In this document: one piece after another, positions 1 to 6,626 of the stretch | Position numbering within the stretch: position 1 is the first letter of the stretch | How the letters are laid out: each line of letters starts with the position of its first letter | DNA from: Crocosphaera sp. | GTDB taxonomy: Bacteria > Cyanobacteriota > Cyanobacteriia > Cyanobacteriales > Microcystaceae | Reading direction: 5' to 3' | DNA length: 64,000 nt | Assembly: GCF_030064895.1 (NCBI RefSeq) | Contig: NZ_JASJEB010000007.1 | Location: 1-64,000, forward strand | Made by a program: the position numbers and the translations under genes | The notes under the pieces: generated by a model | Told to the model about the DNA's origin: nothing | The model's database searches: none | The model's input: only the letters and a program-made list of their open reading frames with translations

Positions 1-120
1 TTCGCTAGTTTTTAGTGATTGAATTAGCCGAATTCACGATTTTTAAAAAATCCATTTCATAAAAAATAATTTTTGATGCCAATTTCTTATTTTTTAGGTT
101 TTGTTTTTTCTTCATGAATA

Positions 121-358
121 ATGCAGGTTAGAAAAATGCTTTGAAACCAGTTCACGATCGCAAGATGATGCTATCGAAAATGCACACCAAAAACGCAACC
201 TAAAAAATGCGATCGCTGATGAAGATATTGACAAAGTTAAGCAAGAACTTAAAAAGAGTCTCAACCCCGAAGAAAAACAACCCGAAAAACAACTTTCTTG
301 GGGACAAATTAAATTTGGTCAACCCACTGACAAGACAGAAAATGAGGAAAATCTATGA
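121..358 (+). pseudogene. C-terminal remnant of an unidentified charged protein
   Basis: One frame stays open from just after a TAA near 118 to a TGA at 356-358. It encodes a Lys/Glu/Gln-rich tail that ends near the motif SWGQIKFGQPTD. No plausible start codon with a ribosome binding site is visible, and the frame closes upstream, so this is probably the end of a truncated gene. Two HIP1-like GCGATCGC/CGATCGC sites lie inside. I do not recognise the family. A mobilisation or replication protein tail is possible but unsupported. Confidence 0.35.
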
Positions 359-438
359 TTAATTATTCCCTAAATCTTGATGTCATGGGTCAAAAATAAG
401 GATAAAACACAGTGTTAAATCCCTACTAGGGTGTGTTT

Positions 439-465
439 GTAGGGACATAATACTATTATGTCCTA
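439..465. repeat. Palindrome, GTAGGG arm type with ATAATA core
   Basis: A near-perfect inverted repeat centres on position 453: GGACATAATA, one base, then TATTATGTCC. It belongs to a family seen five times in this window (also near 25380, 33757, 44117 and 50980). Members share GTAGGG/CCCTAC arms but have two different cores. Confidence 0.7.
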
Positions 466-517
466 TAGATTTTTGTTTCTCACATATCATTACCAATTGC
501 TATATACATAATTAAAG

Positions 518-769
518 TTAATTGACTACAGTTAAGCAAGGTTTTTCATAATGAAGAAATATTAATTGTTCAGAGGTAAGGGTAACTAAAGCATAAGTTT
601 GTCCATTGTTATCAGCAAATTCCACTTCATAAGCTTCTCCATTATTGTAAATTTCTACTACTGTTCCTACTTGTCCTTTTGGTAAAATAAGGGAATAATC
701 TGTCATAAATTGACAAGTTTTAACATCTTCTAAAAGCGCAATAGTATCATGTAGTTTGATTGAATTCAT
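518..769 (-). CDS. DUF4926 domain protein
   Basis: This is an 83-residue protein matching the DUF4926 pattern: an N-terminal 'LHDTIALLED' strand, a 'KGQVGTVVEIY' segment, 'YEVEFAD' and a closing 'TLTSEQL'. The fold is expected to be a small SH3-like beta barrel of unknown function. It lies 14 bases after the DUF6883 gene on the same strand, so the two are probably co-transcribed. In cyanobacterial genomes this pair is commonly adjacent, which resembles a toxin-antitoxin or immunity arrangement, but no activity is established. The family call is from memory of its sequence pattern. Confidence 0.75.
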   Translation of the reverse strand: MNSIKLHDTIALLEDVKTCQFMTDYSLILPKGQVGTVVEIYNNGEAYEVEFADNNGQTYALVTLTSEQLIFLHYEKPCLTVVN

Positions 770-783
770 TTTACTTATTCTCC

Positions 784-1125
784 TTATTGAATAGGATAAA
801 TAGAAGTTAATCTGGGATAGTCTTCCTTAAAAGTAATAATCCACGCACTTCTGATTTTTGACCTTCCTACCTCTGTTTCCATTATAAAATCAATCACATA
901 TTTATATCCATATTTACTGGTTGTAGTGTAACTGACTGATTCAGTGTTGACTGCATTAAAAATGGCTTTTATTAGCTTTTCTTTATTATTTAGAGTTATC
1001 CCTAATTTAGCATTAAAAAGACGTGCTTTATGTTTACCGTCGGTATGCTGAAAATTGAGCGCATAGGTAGTTAATTTTTCAATTATTTGCTCTTGGTTAA
1101 TTCTATCTCTATTAGGCAATTTCAT
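784..1125 (-). CDS. DUF6883 domain protein
   Basis: This 113-residue protein opens with 'KLPN' and contains 'HTDGKHKARLF' and 'YVIDFIMET...IRSAWIITF...PRLTSIYP', the layout I associate with DUF6883, a small family often seen as a toxin-like or contact-system domain. Here it stands alone rather than fused to a larger polypeptide. It is the first gene of a two-gene unit with the DUF4926 gene and is divergent from dndD, with about 110 bases between the starts. The function is unknown. The family assignment is moderately sure. Confidence 0.65.
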   Translation of the reverse strand: MKLPNRDRINQEQIIEKLTTYALNFQHTDGKHKARLFNAKLGITLNNKEKLIKAIFNAVNTESVSYTTTSKYGYKYVIDFIMETEVGRSKIRSAWIITFKEDYPRLTSIYPIQ

Positions 1126-1237
1126 TATTCTGTTCCTATAGATTCATTTTCTCTTAATTTTCTTGATACTTGCTCAGGTAATTGTGCTATATTTAATAGT
1201 ATCATGAAAAAAAAGAGATAATTTTATTGGTAAAACT

Positions 1238-3238
1238 ATGTTGTTTACTGAATTGGTCTTAGAAAACTTTGGTCCTTATGCTGGCAAAAATATTATTAAT
1301 CTACGTACAGAAAAAGATAATGAAACTCGTCCTATTATCCTCATTGGGGGAATGAATGGAGGGGGAAAAACCACTCTTATGGATGCGATACGTCTCGCAT
1401 TATATGGACAACGCGCCCAATGTTCAACACGGAATAATCTTGGTTATAGCGACTTTTTGATTCAAGCAATTAATAATAAAACACCATTAGGAGAAGAAAC
1501 AAGAATAGAATTATCTTTTGAACATTTTATTGATGATCAATGGAAACAATTACGCATTGTTAGACGCTGGAATAAACAACCAAAAGATGGTAAAGATACT
1601 TTAGGAATTTTGGAAACTGGACCAGATAATTATGACTGGCCAGATAAAGCATTAGCTGAAACCTGGGATGAATTCATAGAAACTTTGTTACCTTTGGGTA
1701 TTTCTAATTTATTTTTATTCGATGGTGAACAGGTTAAGGAATTAGCTGAACAAGAAACTCCTCCCACCACTGTTATTAGGTCTATACAGTCTTTATTAGG
1801 ATTGGAATTAGTGGGAAGATTGGCCGTTGATTTAGATGTTTTGGTTAATCGTAAACAGAAAAAGTTAGCTACTCAATCTCAACTTAAAACTATAGAAGAA
1901 ATTGAAGATAAATTAAATCACTATAAGCAAGAATTAGACAATGCTAAACAAGATCAATCATCTATACAAAATGAACTAGAGCGCGCTAATAAGAAAGTTA
2001 AACAAGCATCTGAAAAATTTAGAATAGAAGGAGGGAAAATATCAGCAGAAAGTAGTACCCTTAAAAGTAAAATTGATGAATTAAAAGAGAAATTACAACA
2101 GCAACGCAACGAGTTAGTAACATTAGCAGCAACCAGTTTACCTCTAGCTTTAATTACTCCCTTGCTTAACGATACAAAGGAACAAGGTGAAGCTGAAATT
2201 AAACAACAACAAGCTATCACGGCCAAAACTGTCTTACAACAACGAGATCAAAAGTTACTTGATTATTTACAAACTCTCGAACTTACTCGAGAAAAATTGC
2301 AGAAAATACAAACATTTTTGTCAGAAGAATACGAGACCATTAACCAAACTTCTCAAAATAATCTTGCTCACAGTTTAGGGATAACAGAAGACGAATTAAA
2401 TCAACTGAATGCTTTACTAGAACATAAATTACCTCTACAACTAGATAACGCTAAAAAACAACTAGAAAATTTAGAAAAAATAGAAATTGATTTAGATAAT
2501 AATGAAAGAAAATTACAGGTTGCTGCTTCTCCAGAAGACTATCAAAAACTTAGTGATGCACTCACTAATGCACAAAAAGAAGCTGCTAAATGTCAAACAG
2601 AATATAACTCCGCAGAAAAACGCATTAGAGAAGCAGAAAGGGCAGTACAAATAACAATTAAAGACCTGAAAAGTTATACAGATAAAGCATTAGAAAAACA
2701 AAATAACGAACATATTATTAAATCTGCTGCTAAAGTCCAAAATACCCTACAACTATTTAAAGAAAGATTAACCCTTAAAAAACTAAATAAACTAGAAGGA
2801 GAAGTAACCGAATGTTTCCGTTATTTACTCCATAAGTCTGATCTCGTTCATAGGGTTGCTATTGATACCCATAACTTTAGTTTATCTCTTTATGATCCTC
2901 AAGGAGAAACCGTCCCCAAACACCGTTTATCCGCAGGAGAAAAACAACTCTTATCCATCGCATTTTTATGGGGGTTAGCAAGAGTATCCGGACGTAACTT
3001 ACCTATCGCTATTGATACTCCTTTAGGAAGACTCGACTCTTCCCACCGTAATAACTTAGTTGAACGCTATTTTCCCACTGCTTCCCATCAAGTTATTCTC
3101 CTTTCTACTGATACCGAAATACGACAAAATGAGTTACAACAACTGACTCAACAAGATGCGATCGCTCATCAATATCTGCTAGAATATAATCCAGATGATC
3201 GCCAAACTACTGTTCACTGCGATCGCTATTTTTGGTAA
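1238..3238 (+). CDS. dndD: DNA sulfur modification protein DndD (SMC-like ATPase)
   Basis: At 666 residues this has the normal size for DndD, the ATPase of the Dnd phosphorothioate DNA modification system. The Walker A motif is GGMNGGGKTT near residues 37-46. A long Gln/Glu/Lys-rich coiled coil spans about 190-510. The C-terminal half has the ABC signature 'LSAGEKQ', Walker B 'LPIAIDTPLGRLD' and a D-loop region, as in Rad50/SMC proteins. 'LFLFDGEQVKELAE' is typical of DndD. DndC, DndB and the DndA/IscS desulfurase are not adjacent. dndE follows after a 350-base gap. The ATG at 1238 fits the conserved N-terminus 'FTELVLENFGPY'. Confidence 0.92.
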   Translation: MLFTELVLENFGPYAGKNIINLRTEKDNETRPIILIGGMNGGGKTTLMDAIRLALYGQRAQCSTRNNLGYSDFLIQAINNKTPLGEETRIELSFEHFIDDQWKQLRIVRRWNKQPKDGKDTLGILETGPDNYDWPDKALAETWDEFIETLLPLGISNLFLFDGEQVKELAEQETPPTTVIRSIQSLLGLELVGRLAVDLDVLVNRKQKKLATQSQLKTIEEIEDKLNHYKQELDNAKQDQSSIQNELERANKKVKQASEKFRIEGGKISAESSTLKSKIDELKEKLQQQRNELVTLAATSLPLALITPLLNDTKEQGEAEIKQQQAITAKTVLQQRDQKLLDYLQTLELTREKLQKIQTFLSEEYETINQTSQNNLAHSLGITEDELNQLNALLEHKLPLQLDNAKKQLENLEKIEIDLDNNERKLQVAASPEDYQKLSDALTNAQKEAAKCQTEYNSAEKRIREAERAVQITIKDLKSYTDKALEKQNNEHIIKSAAKVQNTLQLFKERLTLKKLNKLEGEVTECFRYLLHKSDLVHRVAIDTHNFSLSLYDPQGETVPKHRLSAGEKQLLSIAFLWGLARVSGRNLPIAIDTPLGRLDSSHRNNLVERYFPTASHQVILLSTDTEIRQNELQQLTQQDAIAHQYLLEYNPDDRQTTVHCDRYFW

Positions 3239-3442
3239 TTTTTTTGTTTTAAAGCTTGAAAAAAAATCGAAAATTTCTGCACTAAACCTTGCAAAAGCTT
3301 TCGGTTCATGATACAGTGTTTCATAATGGGGACTAGTAGAATTTTTTAAATTAAATGCTTATGTTTCCATTATGAAGCTTACATTTTCATTTTTACATAA
3401 ATTTTGCCCCTTAGCAACCCCCTTTTCTTTAACCTCCTTCAA

Positions 3443-3580
3443 GGTAGGGTGGGTTAGACGGAGATAATTTAGGTTATAACAAGAAGATAACAACCCGTCG
3501 TAACCCACCATTTCAGTCAGGTGGGCAAGTTAAAAATAGGTTATAAGAGTTAAAATACGTATAAAATTTCGCACCCTACG
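3443..3580. repeat. MITE-like inverted repeat between dndD and dndE
   Basis: GTAGGGTG at 3444-3451 is mirrored by CACCCTAC at 3572-3579. An inner imperfect repeat pairs GGTGGGTTAGACGG with CCGTCGTAACCCACC at about 3496-3509. The element fills most of the 350-base space between dndD and dndE, where nothing else was recognised. It may lower coupling between the two genes or provide a start point for separate dndE transcription. It looks like one of the small non-autonomous repeats common in cyanobacteria. Confidence 0.6.
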
Positions 3581-3590
3581 TTGAATAATT

Positions 3591-3974
3591 ATGGAATCTC
3601 CTATCAAACAAATACGCTTATCTCAAACAGCAAAAGAACAACTAATTAAACTCAAAAGATATACTAAAATAGAACAGTGGAATATCTTGTGTCGTTGGGG
3701 TTTGTGTCGTTCTTTAGCTGAACCCAGTATCCCTTCTCCTGTACCCATTATTCTCGATAGTAATGTAGAAATGAACTGGAGAGTGTTCGGAGGAGAGATG
3801 GGAGATATCTTATTAATTGCCTTAAAACAACGCTGCTATAAAGACGGTTTAGGAACCGACAAAGAAACTTTAATAACACAATTCAGACTGCATTTACATA
3901 GAGGAATTGGTTATTTAGCAGGAGATATTAAAATAAAGAAAATTGAAAATTTAATTGATTTAACAAGAAAGTAA
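3591..3974 (+). CDS. dndE: DNA sulfur modification protein DndE
   Basis: This 127-residue protein matches DndE in length and layout: 'IKQIRLSQTAKEQLIKLKR' at the start, 'WNILCRWGLCRSLAE' at about 31-45, and 'RVFGGEMGDILLIALKQRC' followed by a histidine-containing 'LHLHRGIGYLAGD'. DndE is the small DNA-binding member of the Dnd system and is thought to bind nicked DNA. It would act with DndD and with DndC, which is absent here. Spacing from dndD is unusually large for a Dnd operon because of the intervening repeat. Confidence 0.9.
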   Translation: MESPIKQIRLSQTAKEQLIKLKRYTKIEQWNILCRWGLCRSLAEPSIPSPVPIILDSNVEMNWRVFGGEMGDILLIALKQRCYKDGLGTDKETLITQFRLHLHRGIGYLAGDIKIKKIENLIDLTRK

Positions 3975-4079
3975 AGAGGGATGATATCCCAACTAAAATT
4001 TTTATTATACTCATTACCCCAAAAATATGCTATGATGGCCATTTTGGAGTAAATTGTGTATTAGGAGAAAATAGCTTAT

Positions 4080-4688
4080 ATGTCTCGTTATAGAGGACCT
4101 CGTCTGAGAGTCGTACGAAGACTAGGAGAACTGCCAGGATTAAGTAGAAAAACCCCCCGTCGTGCTTATCCCCCAGGTCAACACGGTCAAGGCCGTCGGA
4201 AACGGTCAGAATATGCCATCCGACTCGAAGAAAAGCAGAAATTATTGTATAACTACGGTGTTACCGAAAAGCAGCTAGTTCGTTACATGAAAAAAGCCCG
4301 TCGTGCCACCGGTTCTACGGGACAAAAATTATTAGAACTGCTAGAAATGCGTTTGGATAACACAGTGTTCCGTTTAGGTATGGCAGGAACCATTCCAGGT
4401 GCGCGTCAACTGGTTAATCATGGTCATGTTATGGTGAATGGACGTATTGTTGATATTGCCAGCTATCAGTGTCGTCCTGGAGATGTTATTTCTGTGAGAA
4501 ATAAGGACAACTCACGCCGTTTAGTGGAAGCTAATATGCAGTATCCTGGTTTAGCTAACCTTCCCGACCATCTAGAATTTGATAAAAATACCCTGACAGG
4601 TAAAGTTAATGATATTATCAAACGGGAATGGATAGCATTACAAATTAATGAACTGCTAGTAGTTGAATATTATTCTCGGAAAGTTTAA
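4080..4688 (+). CDS. rpsD: 30S ribosomal protein S4
   Basis: This 202-residue protein is full length for cyanobacterial S4. The N-terminus [20 protein letters not shown] is the family signature, and an S4 RNA-binding domain (about 90-150) contains '[31 protein letters not shown]'. S4 nucleates assembly of the small subunit and binds 16S rRNA. It is encoded alone, with a GGAG ribosome binding site 12 bases before the ATG and a strong terminator after the stop. As a conserved housekeeping gene it marks chromosome between two accessory blocks. Confidence 0.98.
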   Translation: MSRYRGPRLRVVRRLGELPGLSRKTPRRAYPPGQHGQGRRKRSEYAIRLEEKQKLLYNYGVTEKQLVRYMKKARRATGSTGQKLLELLEMRLDNTVFRLGMAGTIPGARQLVNHGHVMVNGRIVDIASYQCRPGDVISVRNKDNSRRLVEANMQYPGLANLPDHLEFDKNTLTGKVNDIIKREWIALQINELLVVEYYSRKV

Positions 4689-4696
4689 TCGCTATG

Positions 4697-4725
4697 GGAC
4701 AACTTCCATAGTTGTCCTCTTTTTT
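4697..4725 (+). terminator. Rho-independent terminator of rpsD
   Basis: GGACAACT at 4697-4704 pairs with AGTTGTCC at 4710-4717 across a five-base loop, followed by a T-rich run to 4725. It starts nine bases after the rpsD stop. An overlapping alternative stem, CTATGG/CCATAG, can also form. Confidence 0.85.
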
Positions 4726-4748
4726 ACCAATAATTTATAGGTCAGATA

Positions 4749-6164
4749 CTAATCTTTTTTTAACCATTTATAAGCAATCCAACTAATAATAAAACCTACC
4801 ATAAGACTAATACAAATACTGAAAATAGTTCCCAACCATAAACTTTTTAAAGATGGGTTTTGTTGCGTTGGTTCGAGGTATTGAGAAATAGTTTTTATTA
4901 AGGGTTCCGTTAATAGTTGTCCTACAGCGATCGCAGTTCCTATTCCTGTGAAAATTTGAGCAAGTTGTGCCTCTTTTTTGCTCTTATTTTCTTGTCTTTG
5001 TGCCTCCTCAATACTAACTTGAGTTTGCACACTAAGCATTAGTTTATCATATAAATGAAGTGCTGGTTGCAGAAAGGCAATATTAGCTTGCATTTGTTCT
5101 AAATAAAACTCACTCTCCCCTGCAAAATTTTGAAAGAATTTTGGTAATTCGTAACCCGTTTTATCCTTTATTTGTTGTAAACATTCTTGATAATTTTTTA
5201 AGTTAAATTCTACTAATTTAGCTTGATCTTCTAAAAAGGATAACCGTTGATAATATTTAAGGGAGTCTTGAGGAATTTGTTTTAGTTTTTTACTATCCCA
5301 TTCCTGTTTTGCATAGTCTTCAGTTAAACATTCAATCTTTTTATATTGTTCTTCTAGTAGGGTTTTAAGAACCAGACTTTGAGAATAGAAAAAGTTTATT
5401 TTATGATAGCTTAAAAGTAAGTTTTGCAAAATTCGGTAAGCGGTCGCAGATTTTGTTTCTACTGTTTCGTTTTTATAGAGAAAAACACAAGCTAATTTGA
5501 TAGCTTCTACGGAATATTTATTAGATTTTTTAACTTCAACTGATTGGGTATAAATATAAAAAGGACTGTCTAAAAATTCATCAGTAATAAGTTTATTAGT
5601 ATCAATTTCTTGGTTATAATATTGATTTAAAGAATGGGTTGCAATGGTTCTATTTTGTTCTAATGTTGTTGTATCTGGTAAGATTCCGGCAAGAATAACA
5701 GTTTGACCTAATTCAAGTTCTAAATTACTTAAATGTTCACTAAGATTCGAGAATATATTTAGGGACTGTTGACCTTCAATTGAAGAAATATAGCGTGTTA
5801 ATCGCAATAAATAGGTATCATTTAAACGACGTGCAGCAAGGCGACTATTAATGATTCCTGTGGTTAAATAAACTCGATCATTATTGTTCTTTTTGCATTC
5901 AGTTGGAATCTTAGAAAAATCTAGAACGCTACCTGTAATTTTGGGATCTTGTTGAAGAGGCAATAATGTTATAAATTTAGCCGCATTTTCTCCATTTTTG
6001 CTAGTTAAATGTGAAGTAATCTTTTGTAAGTTCTCGTTAAAAAAGTGTCGTCTTTTTTCTAGTTCTTCTACAGGTTCATTCATCCCATTACGCAATACAT
6101 AATAATAGAGATGTAATGTCGGCGATATCATTTTAATACTGGTGTTAGTCTGAGTTTGAGTCAT
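4749..6164 (-). CDS. Membrane-anchored protein of the CHAT operon, possible effector
   Basis: This 471-residue protein of unknown family begins with 'LHLYYYVLRNGM', has a helical, coiled-coil-prone middle (about 260-400) and ends in two hydrophobic helices at about 400-425 and 440-467 with the Lys tail 'KWLKKD'. It would therefore sit in the membrane by its C-terminus with a large cytoplasmic part. It overlaps the 146-residue gene by 20 bases and is third in the operon behind the CHAT protease. By memory only, the N-terminus resembles proteins called CATRA (caspase/TPR-associated) in predicted conflict systems. I infer a membrane-acting partner or substrate of the protease. Confidence 0.5.
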   Translation of the reverse strand: MTQTQTNTSIKMISPTLHLYYYVLRNGMNEPVEELEKRRHFFNENLQKITSHLTSKNGENAAKFITLLPLQQDPKITGSVLDFSKIPTECKKNNNDRVYLTTGIINSRLAARRLNDTYLLRLTRYISSIEGQQSLNIFSNLSEHLSNLELELGQTVILAGILPDTTTLEQNRTIATHSLNQYYNQEIDTNKLITDEFLDSPFYIYTQSVEVKKSNKYSVEAIKLACVFLYKNETVETKSATAYRILQNLLLSYHKINFFYSQSLVLKTLLEEQYKKIECLTEDYAKQEWDSKKLKQIPQDSLKYYQRLSFLEDQAKLVEFNLKNYQECLQQIKDKTGYELPKFFQNFAGESEFYLEQMQANIAFLQPALHLYDKLMLSVQTQVSIEEAQRQENKSKKEAQLAQIFTGIGTAIAVGQLLTEPLIKTISQYLEPTQQNPSLKSLWLGTIFSICISLMVGFIISWIAYKWLKKD

Positions 6165-6585
6165 GTTGCTCCTCGGAATTATTTTGGGCTTTTTCTGCTG
6201 CTAATTTTTGTAATTCTTGACAAATATCTCGACTTTTTTGAGTAATTAATCGTTCCATTTCTGGTGTATCGTCTGCTTCCTCTGAGGGATCACCTGTTTT
6301 TTTAACAAGTTTATCGATTCCATCTTTATCAAGTTGATCATAAATTTCTCCTAACCAATTATAAAGAGTTTCATTATCAGGTTGCTGACAAAAAGAAGTG
6401 ATATGATTTGCCATTTTTGCTGGCTCATTTTTATCGGTTTCTGGTAAACCATCTAAATAATTATAAATGTCTTGATAAGAGGGAGTCTCTATTTTTTGTT
6501 TAAAGGTATCTGATGATGCAGTCAAGATTGTTTTAAATGCTTCACAGATATAATAATCACTGATAGTTGTGTGGGAATTAAACAT
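6145..6585 (-). CDS. Small acidic protein of the CHAT operon
   Basis: This 146-residue, strongly acidic protein is predicted mostly helical. Its C-terminus 'NNSEEQHDSNSD' is low-complexity and likely disordered. No known domain or membrane segment is seen. It lies 41 bases after the CHAT protease gene and overlaps the next gene by 20 bases, so the three are almost certainly one transcript. Position and size fit an adaptor, inhibitor or cleavage substrate linking the protease to the membrane protein. That role is inference. Confidence 0.5.
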   Translation of the reverse strand: MFNSHTTISDYYICEAFKTILTASSDTFKQKIETPSYQDIYNYLDGLPETDKNEPAKMANHITSFCQQPDNETLYNWLGEIYDQLDKDGIDKLVKKTGDPSEEADDTPEMERLITQKSRDICQELQKLAAEKAQNNSEEQHDSNSD

Positions 6586-6626
6586 AATTTAAAGTTATCT
6601 GGGTTTAATAGTTAATAGTTAATTGT

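Noticed and set aside
4080-4688. Possible mobile origin of rpsD because of its defence-rich neighbours
   Set aside because: rpsD is complete, with its own ribosome binding site and terminator. It is ordinary chromosome.
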